Assembly (NCBI RefSeq): GCF_041260155.1 | Contig: NC_091932.1 | Location: forward strand, 23,778,746-23,842,745 | DNA length: 64,000 bases | Direction: 5' to 3' | From: Ptychodera flava | Lineage: Eukaryota > Hemichordata > Enteropneusta > Ptychoderidae | In this document: in pieces, positions 1-13,100 of the stretch | Numbering within the stretch: position 1 is the stretch's first letter | How the letters are laid out: each line of letters begins with the position of its first letter | Notes under the pieces: generated by a model | The model's database searches: none | The model's input: the letters and a program-made list of their open reading frames with translations, nothing else | What the model was told of the DNA's origin: nothing | Position numbers and translations under genes: made by a program

Positions 1-1731
1 AGCTCGTAATTATTTAAGTCATACAAATGGAGAAAGGCAAAGCTTCGTATTTATGCCTATGTTGACGTAAAAATAAATTCCAACAATTTTCGTGTTAATT
101 CGGCTTAGCCTCTCCTTAAGGCAGATGCGCCTCGAGGACACATTATACAGGCCGGTTTAATTTTCACTGTACTTTCCTGGTCCGCCTACCGCTTGCGTGG
201 ACTCACGTTCCTCAATCAATACCCGTCAATATTTTGTAAATCATTGCAACTTGCTGCGTGAGGTAAAGAGCGCTTAAATCATAACTAGATTCATTATTCG
301 GAATCTATTGCGACCAATATAATACCCCTTTAAAATATGTTCACACCTGATACCAATTTTGAATTTTAATAGAGAGTTAATGATATTGGTAAATGTTTCA
401 AGAAGGGCATCAAGCTGATATGATTAAAGGGATGCATTTTCTTGTCTCGAGTTTGTTTTATTGACGGTATAAAGTTTATTTTCAGTTGTAATTTTCCATC
501 CAGATAATTTGAGAAGGCATGTTTAATTTGGTAAAAGTATTTGACCTGTGCATTTTTAGGAATCAGAAATGTTGATCAAAAACTCCATCTGTCGCCAATT
601 AACCTTGCCCTGGCGAATTTTCTTCAAAAAATTGCGGATGTATGTGATTTCAAGATTCCTTTCTATTCAAATGACCCATAGAAATCCTTCACATCTTTGT
701 AATGTTACCAATTATGTTAAAGTGTATCTGATTTCCCTTTGTTTGTTATATCTATGATGAACACCTATATATCACACTTACCCATTCTACAGGCAAAGAT
801 ATAGTTTAAAATCAAGTTTCTTTAGTGTCTCAGTGTTTTCAACAGTTCTCTTTCTTGTCTATAAATCTGCTACTTGGAAATGAATCCATAACATGTATGA
901 GGCATGAATAGAACCTGTCGCTGAAATGTGATGCTTTAACATCAATTTTGGTGAAGCGGCTACACAAAATAAAATACTTTAATGAAGATGTTATAGACTT
1001 GGAGTTAAAGTAAGTTGCATTTTTACTAAATTCAAAGTAAATTTCAAAATTCTTTATAAAAAAGGTGGACTTGACGACCTTGTCACCAGTAGTTTGTGAT
1101 GATGAAGACGTTATTCTCTGTGGCCGATATCATTTAGATAAGTCTATAATAATCTTCAAAGTCATGTTTGCTATTGGTGATTAAATGTGTAAAATTTTAC
1201 TTAGCTTATCAATGGAAAGTTTTTAGAAGACACACCACGTCAGTCCTCAGTGAGCTATCTAGACTTGTATGGTATTTACAGTGATAAGTTAATATTAGAA
1301 ACTTCCAGACATTTAACCTGATGGAACTATAAATACAGGATGGTACAATTGATGACTTAGATTTCGGGATTTTCACTCTAGTGTTGACTTCGAATCTTTC
1401 TCTGTACATTTCAATGGATTTTCGTTCTTTAAAAAGTGATGCTGTTTAAGGAGGTTCAATCAAGCATTTAGCCAGATAGGGACTAATTTTCTCACACGGC
1501 CATGTGTGGCCGACTCAATTCCCTGGAGATTGTTTTAGAGTTGTTTTTTACCGTCCAAGCTAAACTAGGTGGTGATATCTTTGTATTTTTTGTAACTTCT
1601 TATTAAAGTCCCCTAGATTTATCAGTTTTAATTCATTCCTTTTGAAAGAAAAGCGCTGTCTTTACGGTCATTTTGTTTCGTAACACTAGTAGATGTGAAA
1701 TGTCAAAGCCTGCTGAATCAGTAACTTGATT
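1..1731. other. Intergenic stretch, 3' side of HNMT-like gene
   Basis: I see no supportable gene here. A short piece around 116-142 resembles the end of the dispersed element described at 28973-29313 (shared core GCGCCTCGAGGACA). The minus strand carries the 3' flank of the HNMT-like gene, whose stop codon is at 1732-1734. Confidence 0.5.
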
Positions 1732-4700
1732 CTATTCTTTTATAACCGTAGTGATTTCGTCATCTGCTGGGAAATACAACTGGCTGTTCACCTCGTAGCA
1801 ACTTTCTTTGAAGAACTTCATGAAATCACCAACTACTTCTGCAGGAGCAGTCTTTCTGAAGTCAAGTAGCTGCACAACAAAATCCAGCATCATATTTCCT
1901 TCTTTTGAGTTTTCTTTGAAACACTCGTCCACTTTGTAACTGATCTTTCTGTACTGAGTTTGTATCTTCACATCCGGGATACGACGTTTTAACATTGCGC
2001 GCAGAGTCGCTGACCCTATTGATGGCATGGAGTCGGGGATTATATTAACCGTGTGAAGCACCGTCTCCTCCCGGACACCTGGAGATACGTACAAACAATG
2101 AAATAACCAAGAAAGAGAGAAGAAAAACACAGACTTTGAATTAAATTTTGTCTGCTGTACAACCTTCTATCGTCGCATTGTAATAAACAAAGTCAATTAC
2201 AAAGTCAGTGACAAGTGATAGGCGATATGTGTATAACAGTTTTGTATATTCTCAGTTGAACCATGATAACACTGATTATTTTAAAGTATTTCAATGTAAC
2301 GGACACTACGAGAAATATTTTAAGGTTCCAAGAAAAGAAATTGACCTTTATAAGCTGATGATTCTCTAGTGGTTAATACGCTCAGAACCCCCGTAAATTA
2401 TATATTTTCAGAAAGCCTAGATATTGGGGAACATTTTTGTTACCATAGTGTCACCATTGTTTACATAACTATCACGTGACAGGAAATTTGTATAACCTTT
2501 CAAAAATCTGTTTTTCCTTATGTTTTGTTTCAATGCTTTGAGATATGTGGCTGAATATGTGAGTGCAAGCTGTCCAAAGGATCTTCAAAAGAGAGTCTCA
2601 GAATTTTTTTAAACCTTCTTAAACAATTTTATGCCAGAAAAACTTCCAGAGCGGTGAATTTAACCCAAGTTAATTTCAATAAAATTGTGCTCAAAAAAAC
2701 TAAGCAAGATATAAAAAATCTGAGACACACTTTGAAAGAGCGTTGTGACAGCTTGCATCCAAGCAAATTTAAGTCAGATATTTTGATGTATTGAGACAAA
2801 ACATAGTGAAATTGATTTTTGAAAGGTTATGAAAATACCTGTTACGTGATAGCTATGTAAACAATGGTGACACTGTGGTTACGAAAATGTTTCCCTATAT
2901 CTAGGCTTTCTGAAAATATATAATTTACGGGGGTTCTGAGCGTATTAACAACCAGAGAACTGTTATAGATTAAAAAGGTCAGTTTCTTGTCTTTGAACCT
3001 TAAGCGATGGTCTGTACTTGACATATTTTCCGTTGTCAATTTACTTAGTGGAGAAGAAAAGTTACTCCCATAAGTTATTTCTACATATCCAAAGATATAG
3101 GAAACAAACAATTCCACAATTTACATTGCAGATATTCTTGTATCATTTCAATTACGTGACGGCTTCAGAAAAGGGGAAGCCGAAGTTTCCGAAGCTCAAG
3201 TTCATATCGCCTGTTGTGGATGTAGACTCAGAAGGACCACAGGAGCCGAAAACGATACCATTATCAAAAATCATTTATGTGATACAACTTTTAAAAGTAC
3301 TGAATGACAGCGGTTAAATCATATCATGTGCCAATTTTTTTAATTGAGCACAGACGACTATCTTCTATGTAAAGACGTAGAAATTGCCCTGCTATATTGG
3401 TGATTTTGCGCAGTTGGAAGTCGAGCTAGCCCTCAGGTACAGAAAAAGTCCCTTTATAACGTTTCAAGCCAAAAATCCAATACACTGTTATAATATAGGG
3501 AGTCAGCATTCGGTAGACTACTCAATTTTGCCAAGTTTACTCATTATATGCTTTGGTTATTACTCATACAGATATTTTGTGAATTGAAGAAATTATAGTA
3601 GTACACCCAACGCTAGTGTGGTTTACAGCTAAATTAAATCATAGTTTTACGTTTTGATTCTTTAAGTTTTACACAAAGTACAAGTATCCGCAATGACATA
3701 GATGGACTGAATCATACCGGTAACTAGAATGATAAACATCATCCCTCCTGCGTTAAGTCGTCCATAGAGCTCTACGGTTGTGTTTTCAGGATCTGCAAAA
3801 TGGTACACACAGTGTTGAAGATGGATAATATCAAAACCAGCCGGCTCTTTTCCAATTTTCGTCTTCCTCAGATACTCTTCAACAGTCAAAGAATGGAAGT
3901 CAAACTGTACATTCGTCCAAAGACCGGCTTCCCGTTTCGATTCCACCAAAGTTTGAAACTTCTGTACCTGACTCTCAGCTGGTTCGACGACCACGTATAA
4001 AACACTGTTGTATTTGCTGTTCAGTGTGTCAATTATTTGAATATCCGAGGTTCCTGTTAAAGTGTAAAGAGGGCTGCAAGTCAAAGACACGTTGTACGCA
4101 GCTCTTAGAGCTTCCAAAACTGTGCTTAAGCTAGGGAGAAGTAAACGATGCTTGCCCGCATCTTCCATGCCGCCGAGACATCAGCGGCTGCTCTGTTTAT
4201 GCTTATTTTTGTTTGTTGGGACTGTTCCTGTTTTCCAATTTCGTTGTACTTTTCTTACGAATCACCAACTTTTTCATGTTGAATGTCCATTAGCTTTTAT
4301 CATATGTACAAATAGCTGAACGTGTACAGTGTTCAATGAAATATACAGAACGCCATACTGGTTGCAAACATCAACAATAGACTGAGTGCACTGTATGCAT
4401 GTATAGTTGCGATTGACTGCGCATGTTTGCTTGCCGAGGTCTCTTGTCGGGGCCGCTGGGTGCTCTTTGTAATCAGGTACTAAAGTCGAAGTAACGACCC
4501 GTGCGAGCGGGCGATGATGATTTTGAGACATTTTCGAAAGTTACAGTGACAGTAAAAGAAACAAGAAGCAAAGGTTTGATTGATAACGTATATAGATGCT
4601 CTTACGACAAGATTAATAATACACCTTAGGGTGCTCATCCAAGGGGAAATTGCGGCAGCTAGAACGGATTTGTGACCTCTAGTGAGTATATGATTTGTAC

Positions 4701-5069
4701 TTAGTCAGACAGACAGACAGACAGAGACAGAGACAGACAGATAGAGGGGGAGGGAGAGACAGACAGACAGACAGAAGGAGAGTCAGAGACAGAGAGACAC
4801 AGAGAGGGCGTGTGTGCACTCCCCGTGTGTGTTATTGATTTGGACAGGCAAAGCGTTACAATTCAGTCACTCTTACCATCGGAGGCTCCCACTGCGAGTA
4901 CTCGAAGCGTAGAATCTGCCTCTCCACAGAACACAAAGCCCTCAAATGTATCCCTTAGATTCTTTTCATGTTGAGAGAGGAAATATTCATCATATCCATA
5001 ACGACTTATCACTTCATACCTTTCAAAGTACTCTTGTGGGAAGAGTACTAAGGCCTTGTTTTGAGTCAT
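1732..5069 (-). CDS. HNMT-like: Histamine N-methyltransferase-like protein, 3 coding exons
   Basis: Coding exons on the minus strand are 5069-4877, 4161-3718 and 2078-1732 (193, 444 and 347 nt). They sum to 328 codons in one frame, giving 327 aa and a TAG stop. Donors are GTAAGAG and GTATGA; acceptors end AAG and CCAG. The family (HNMT, about 292 aa in human) moves a methyl group from S-adenosylmethionine to histamine in the cytosol. Exon 1 ends with the SAM-loop strand (RVLAVGASD, about residues 56-64). Exon 2 has the acidic strand VVVEPAE (about 121-127), NVQFDFH, FDIIHLQHCVYHF and the strand MMFIILVTG. Exon 3 has MMLDFVVQLLDFRKTAP, which matches the family C-terminus. Two oddities: the glycine-rich loop reads GASDDAG rather than GGGAG, and about 35 extra residues lie between that loop and VVVEP. 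A CAG acceptor at 5076-5078 just before the ATG suggests a further non-coding 5' exon. The family call is firm; the substrate is not known. Confidence 0.88.
2324..2999. mobile_element. TTAA-flanked foldback element in intron 2 of the HNMT-like gene
   Basis: The two halves (about 2324-2640 and 2690-2999) are imperfect reverse complements. The ends are GGTTCCAAGAAAAGAAATTG and its counterpart CAGTTTCTTGTCTTTGAACC. TTAA flanks both ends (2320-2323 and 3000-3003), as expected for piggyBac- or Kolobok-type target duplications. There is no transposase, so it is non-autonomous. Confidence 0.8.
4704..4812. repeat. ACAG/AGAG simple repeat in intron 1 of the HNMT-like gene
   Basis: Runs of GACA, GAGACA and GGGAGA motifs lie between exons 1 and 2 of the methyltransferase-like gene. 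Confidence 0.85.
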
Positions 5070-5305
5070 TGCTAGCTGAAAAGGAAGAAAAGCTACATTG
5101 AAGATTATTAATCCTGGTCATACTTTTCAACGTTTTGTACGTTGTCTTTTCGTTTTTGTTTCATAGCAACTTGAATGCATGTTATCGTTTTAACTTGTAT
5201 GTGGTCATCCTCATTATTTTCTTTTCATTTCTTTGTTCTATAACTTTTGATGCGGGTATGTGACATCTTTCGTTGGATACAAGTGATATGTCGACCTTCG
5301 TCTAA

Positions 5306-6546
<1,241 letters not shown>

Positions 6547-6549
6547 TAA

Positions 6550-9270
6550 ACCTTTGCCCAGAAGTACCTATGTGGACATGTCGCCTGGCATCAACATTCC
6601 TTACAGGCCTTTCCTCAATCGCGTGTGAGAACATATCTTGTTAAAGTAGATTTGGAGGGAAACAGTTATGTGAACGCTACCGATTCTACCGCTGCAGCGC
6701 CCTCAGACCTTGTTCTCAGATGGCGGGAAAATCTTTCATCCATTGTGTATAGTGTTTTTCTAATTAATAAGAACTGCTTCTGTCCACCTATCCTACTAAA
6801 TACGATCTTGACAGATGACAATTTACTTTTTCATCGATTAAACAGAGGATGACACTGAAAGGTTCTTTAAAACTGCCCGTGGTGATCTCCCCTGACCTTG
6901 GTTTGAAGTTTGTTTACGGAAGGCAGCTTCTTTTCGACTCGGCACAATTTCATATCACAAATGTACGAAAGCCATATTTGGATTCAATGACTTGTTCAGT
7001 CTGCTATTTGGGAAGTCATTTAACCCAGAAGTAGACATGTTTTATGTCAAGATGGCTTACAGCTATTTCATTAGACCCTGTATCCTGTGTACACTGTGTT
7101 ACCCGGTGTGCTACCTTTCCTCGCCGTATTGTGTTGCAAACGATTTACAGTCTTTTCCGCCATCCTGTGTCCAAACTTGACATCAGAATTACACTGCTAA
7201 TGTGCTACTTTGTTTAGTCATGGTCAGGGCGGAGTGACCTTAGTTTCATGGGAACTGTGGAAACTAAAAGAAACGTGACCCCATTGTCTGTGTTGATGAC
7301 GCGCTTATTTTTAGCTTGACCTTTTGCGCTGATCTGGACACGTCAAAGTAAGGCTGCAAAACTAGCTGTGGGTCCATAGCTGCGGTGTTTTCGGACGGGA
7401 TTTCTTCCTTTTTCGGGTTGGTTTTGACTTTCTCGTTTTTAACCCCGCCACGGGGCGGCGTTAAAAACGTAAAAGTTTAGACCAGCCCGTAAAAGGTAGA
7501 AATCCCATCCGAAAACACCGCAGCTATGGACCCATAGCTAGGCCAAAACAAATATTTCTCGTCCTTCGGCGGACTGAATGATGCGGTCATGCGAATTTTT
7601 CCCCCGTTTTTGGAATAAAACATAGGCAACTCATCTTTTTCTGAGGGAATTTAAACGTGGTCTACCATAAAGTTAAAATGGCCGCCATTACAAGATCTGG
7701 GGAACATTTCAGAACATGTAGATGTTATGTTTCTGCTCGTTGCTTCTGGGCGCTATTTTTATTTTATTATTTACGTGATGACGGTAAACAAAACACTTTC
7801 TTGGTCGAAGCGATGCCATGCCAATGTTGAAATGGCCCTTTTCCATGTCACAAATAAGTAATGCTTTTACTTAGATACAAAGAAAAATGTATTTTGTGCG
7901 TTTTTTTGGATGACTATACATTGACCTTGGACATTCTGAAGCCGACCTCTGAAAATAACTGATCATACAAGAGTAAAGAATGCAACCTAGGATAGCTGTA
8001 ATCAAGTGATCGAGATCTCAGAAATGATTGGTGTGCTATATGAAATTTGTCCATCCATTCTGTCTAGAAATTGAGCAAAGAAAACGTCATGTGTTAAGAG
8101 AATCGAGTCGTGTCAGTGGCGTGCGTTCCGGCTGAAAGGGCCTTCTTTGTGTAGCTTCTAGCAAGTAAATCAGAAATCACAACTTATAAGTGCCATTAAT
8201 TACTGTATCATTCAACAAAATTGATATCGAGCTTACCTTCTCGCTCCTATTGTATATGCTTCTAGATGAAGACGTGTACGAATGAACTGCAATAGCGCGT
8301 ACTTGTGGTGGGTATTGTGTTATGATATGCGCAGTAACGGATCGAGCCATTAACTGCAGGGGGTGCCGAAGTAGGCATTGGCCTCCAAACCAAGGCCCCA
8401 GTCGAGCCTAGCCCAGCCTAGCCCAGCCTGACCGAACCCTCTAGGTGAACCTTAGAGATCGAAAACGTTCGTACGATCTGTACGACATTAGTTTCTATAA
8501 ATAGAGGGACGGTGTTTCGTCGTAGGCCGGTTCAAAACCCAATGACACAAACTCTACAATTTGCTGTTAGATAGAGGATCAAAAGTTTTTGGTCAATTCA
8601 TAGACCGTTTTTCTCCAGGGTCTACGGTCAGTTTTATTTTAAAAATCCACATTTTCTCTTAGAAGATGAGTCAGAGATAGCGTGATGATCCTAAAGTACA
8701 GGGCCAAATTAAAGGTAATATATATACCTATAGACCCTAATTCCTATGGTATACCCTTCCAAATCCCAAGGCAGTGCCCCGGGGGTCTAACCCTAGGTCA
8801 GAGGATTCCCGAGTTTTTGTATATTTATATCCAATGCGGGTAGAGTGATTTTGCGTCTAATCTGTCTGGTATACATCGTCATTCAGTCTCGCATTGTATT
8901 GTAATAACACGCGTCGGCACACGTTTTGTTGAGTGACCTTGGTCTGCAAATAGCACAGACTGAAGAATGACATTTCTACACGCATTTAAAAGCTAGTATT
9001 AATTCCTGTGAACATCCAGACGCTTTGTATTAGGTTGCATTCACAAACACCTCTGGAGGGGGTGGGTAGGCTAGAGATTCCAAAAATGTTCTCAGATTAT
9101 TTCAAATGCCCCACTCACAAGATCACAATGCGTCCGAATCCCTCCTGCTGACCAGCTATAACTTTGAAACTCCCTCCCTCAAAGGAAAGTAACATGTGGC
9201 AAATAAAGTGCTTCGTCCAAAAATATCAAATCATAATACATGGGAGTCTATTAGCATTTTCCCATAAAAA
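6550..9270. other. Intergenic region between two mobile elements
   Basis: Apart from the foldback at 7363-7540 I see no gene or RNA here. A GC-rich patch with repeated CCTAGCCCAG near 8400-8445 has a loosely inverted counterpart near 17606-17650. Confidence 0.45.
7363..7540. mobile_element. Foldback (hairpin) MITE-like repeat, 178 bp
   Basis: The arms are near-perfect reverse complements. The left arm begins TAGCTGTGGGTCCATAGCTG and the right arm ends CAGCTATGGACCCATAGCTA. The centre is a GC-rich turn (CCCCGCCACGGGGCGG). No flanking target duplication was resolved. Confidence 0.75.
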
Positions 9271-9273
9271 AGA

Positions 9274-9919
9274 TAGACCATGGGCCGTATAGGTGAAACC
9301 TCCCCCCCTCTGGGGAATTTTGCAGACAATGTTTTTCTGAAAGCCTATCATGTAAGAAGTAAAATTCTGTTTGTTTGCCATCTGGGCAGTGGGGCGTTTA
9401 GAAGTTATAGGCTTTTAAAGTTAGGTGGGTAGGTACACAAGAAAACCCGCAAAATGCGATATCTAACAAGGGTAGGGGTAGGGTTGCCCTGCCAAATGCT
9501 CTTTGCATGCACTTGTACCGCAGGCAACTATGGTGTATGTGGTATCAATCGAAAGCTTATGAAACGGTCTATCATATTATTACTAATTTACATACATATC
9601 GCCGGATATTACGTAACAATGACGTCATTTCAAAAATACCGCCAGAAAATTGTATTTTAAACGCGGTACATGTTCATTGGTTATATCACACACTTAAAGG
9701 TATACAGTCATCTATTCAAAGCTGTTCTAAAGCTACTATACATACTTGCCATTCAGCCAATCAGTGATTTTTACTGGGGTGGCCAAGAAAAACGATTGCG
9801 CCCTCTAATGTTCTTTTTAACTGTGTGCGCCCGTACGAAAGGAATATGAAAATTTTAGGTGACTGTATACCTTTGAGGGTCAACCTTGTCAAGTTCAATG
9901 CAAGTAATAATGTAAACTG
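9274..9919 (+). repeat. Left terminal inverted repeat of the Academ-like element
   Basis: It pairs with 15812-16287 in reverse complement, for example GACGTCATTTCAAAAATACC here and its complement at about 15920-15942. A 179-bp insert at 9696-9874 interrupts it; without the insert the arm is about 467 bp. Confidence 0.88.
9696..9874. mobile_element. Nested 179-bp MITE in the left terminal repeat
   Basis: It is bounded by AAAGGTATACAGTCA and TGACTGTATACCTTT, a perfect 15-bp inverted repeat. The opposite terminal repeat of the host element lacks this block and continues straight through, so it serves as an empty site. Confidence 0.8.
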
Positions 9920-10147
9920 TGATAAACTCATTGTAATGAGATTTATGTCATGATGACACAATTCCAATAAAAACTTTATAAATGATATTTGAGATGTAGA
10001 CATACGGTATTAAACACATGCTCATTCGACGTTGTAAGTGAAGTATGCTGATGCTCCATGATTTTCAACTTTCAAAACAACAGTAAAAAGAAAGGGATAG
10101 AATAATTAAACAGTGGACATGTACATGGGTAATATGTCCTGACAAGT

Positions 10148-13100
10148 TCAAACATCACCTTCATCATCACTGTCCTCATAAATTATATCAACCATGTTGT
10201 CTGGTATTTCTACATCATCCTCATCTTCATTTCCATTAGTGCTCATGGAATCTTGCAAGTCTTCAGATTCACACGATGGAATGGACTGACTTAATATATC
10301 TACTAATGCTTGGGGTAGAATATCACCTTTTGTCCATTCATATGTTAATATGCCACTCTCATCCTGTCTCCATCCGTGTTCTGAAGGACTCGGAATATCG
10401 GGATAGTGAACATGGGAATGGTTCCATATCAGTGCTTGATAATTTGCCCTATATATGTGCATCTGTAGAGAACTCTTGCATGGTGGCAATAGACTAAGAT
10501 CGATGCCATCAAAACTTGTTAATAGGTTTCCTGACTTTGCCTGATACTTTTGTGTGAACATATCGTAACGAAGCTTGTCAACATCAACGTACGCTCTCTT
10601 GCCATACATATAGCAAACAAACTTTTCTAACTCTTTGATGGTTTTCTCACAGACATCTCTTTGTTTTCCAAGGTTTGCAAATGTACTCAAAAATTCAGGA
10701 TATTTCTCTACTATTTTCAGTGGTCCTACTTTACCACGTCGAACAAAGGCACTCGTTGTGTCGCAACCTGTAAATGAATGTAGAGCGGGAAGTATGGAAC
10801 ATAACTCTGACTTCTTAGCAGAAATGATGTCTTTCACATTGAGCATCCGTCTCTTATTTCCAGTTCCTGTATCAAAGAGCACATTTTGCTCTATATTCTG
10901 CGTAAACTTAACAAGTAACACCAATACATCAGTATCAGGGGACCTGACAACAATGTATGTTGATGTTGGAGATGTCGATGCAATGTGGTTACAATGGAGG
11001 ATAATGCGTGTGTCAGCTTCCTCTTGTGATGAATCAAGATCGGATTCAGGTCTAACCTGCACAGTTTCTCCATTATCAGTGCTCATGTGATAACACTTTT
11101 CACCACAAACAAAATACAAGTGTCGTCCTTGGAGTTTCGGGGCATACTTTGCTTGTTGCCATTCTTTTAATAGCAGTTCCACAAGCTGTGTCTTATTCTT
11201 TTCATTAGACATAAACGATTTCCAATCTCTCGGGGCTTTAGTTTTTGGCCCTGTGATCAGGAAAGTCGACGACGTACCACGACGTCGCCTCTCAGATGTT
11301 TTTATTGATGCTGGATGGTATGAATCAGTCACAAAATCAACTCTTTGGGATTTTGGCAAAATCTGAAATGCCATCTCTGCCACATCTTCAAACGTTTCTG
11401 GAACACATGTAATTGCTGTGAACATTGCATTTCCATCGACGACATAAGCTGTTTCTTGGTATGGGGGCTTTTCTGTCGGTTTGACTGTAGCTTCTAAATT
11501 ATGGAGAAGCTTTGCTTTGTCAGTCTTTACTGGACATCCGTCAGCCGTGGCTAGAGACCATGGCACTGGCCCTAGTGGAAATGACAATGTCATGTGAAGA
11601 TCTATGTTGTGTTGGGTCGATAGTAAAACCAATTGACCAAAGATATTTCTTTCAGCTTTAAATGAACAAGTTTGTTTTGTGAGCTCTTTATCTTTTTAGT
11701 TGCCCCGATAGCAGCAAATGTTCAGTTTCATGCGTTTCAGGGGATCATGAAAACTGGTTCTTTTATCAACAAGCCTTTCTTTAACAAACGTATCCCTTGC
11801 TTCTCTCCCAAGACTACATGCTTGCAATAGATCATGGGTTACATCTGGCGGAGCTGGAACACCAGATGATAGACAATACAGCTCATCCCTATTTTCTACT
11901 GCAAATGGATTCATAAAATTCTCAAAAGCTGCAACCATTCTCTGCACATCGACCTCACTGCTCTTTATTTGAGTGGGTCTCAGTTGCTTGTGTACTGAAT
12001 CGTCAGTACATATCATATCAGCCATGATCAAAGTTGCTTCAACATACTTGGCTCTTGAGTGGCGGGTGACACACCACCTGTGGTATGCAGCATAGTTCCT
12101 ACTGAAACCAATGATCCCTCCATGTGATTTGGCATGTCGATTGACAGTCTGTTCAATCGTGATATCTACCGCATTTCTGGATAAAGGAACACTAGATCGC
12201 GAGACACTGAATCCATTTCTCCTGAGAAGATCTTCAGCGCCTGGATGTGTCTGTGGCAGATTCATTAGAGTAATCAAATATACAGGAATGTATCGTGAAT
12301 AATTGTGGTGATCATATGCAAAGAAAAGTGCACATAGTTCGTGCAAAGTATGAATGTGCAAATCAAGATTGTTTTCCTTTGTTGCCCTGATGCATGAGAT
12401 GATTAGCCACACTATGTCAATATAGCTCATCCAGAATTCTGCTGTCTTTCCCAAGGTACCGCACCTAACATCATCTTTAAACCTGCAATACTGATCATAA
12501 AGCTGTTGGAAATTTTCACTAGCCATCACTTTCTGCATATTCTCAGAATTTGTAATTGGGAAAGTTGATGAAGGGCTGCCTTATCTTCTGCGTTGAGCCC
12601 CCTAATTCCCTCTACTTTGTCCAAAAATACTCCAAATAGAAGCCTTTCTAATGCTTCTAAAGCAATCTTGTGAACACGTAACGCACGATTGTAATGTTTT
12701 CCAGACATAACTCTCTGGATAGAACCACTGGCACACACACCTGCCTCGATCAGAATATCCTCAAGACCACTACCTTTCATGCGCTTACCAAGAGCGGAAA
12801 ACACTGAACATAAGGTATGAAATACCCCCATTCGGACAATTACATTACTGAATTTGGGTTTTGCCACACAATATGGTATGCTTTTTTTGCCACAGCCAAA
12901 TCAAATGTCACAATAGTAAACTCCTGTCCAACACTTTCAGTTGCTTTCTGGGACACTTCGATAACATGCTGTACTGTAGCATTTTCAGTGATGGGAAATT
13001 TAACAGGAGCCATATACTCAACCTTAGAGTGTGTATTCTGTGTTTCTGGCATAGTTTCGTTAGTTGTCACAGATAGCCATCCAGCCCACGAAGGAACAGT

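Noticed and set aside
3018..3317. 99-codon plus frame containing EKGKPKFPKLKFISP
   Set aside because: It lies in an intron of the HNMT-like gene, on the opposite strand, partly over the foldback arm; no domain or splice context supports it.
10635..11090. 151-codon plus frame
   Set aside because: It is the opposite strand of the nuclease region of the transposase pseudogene, which has the recognisable motifs.
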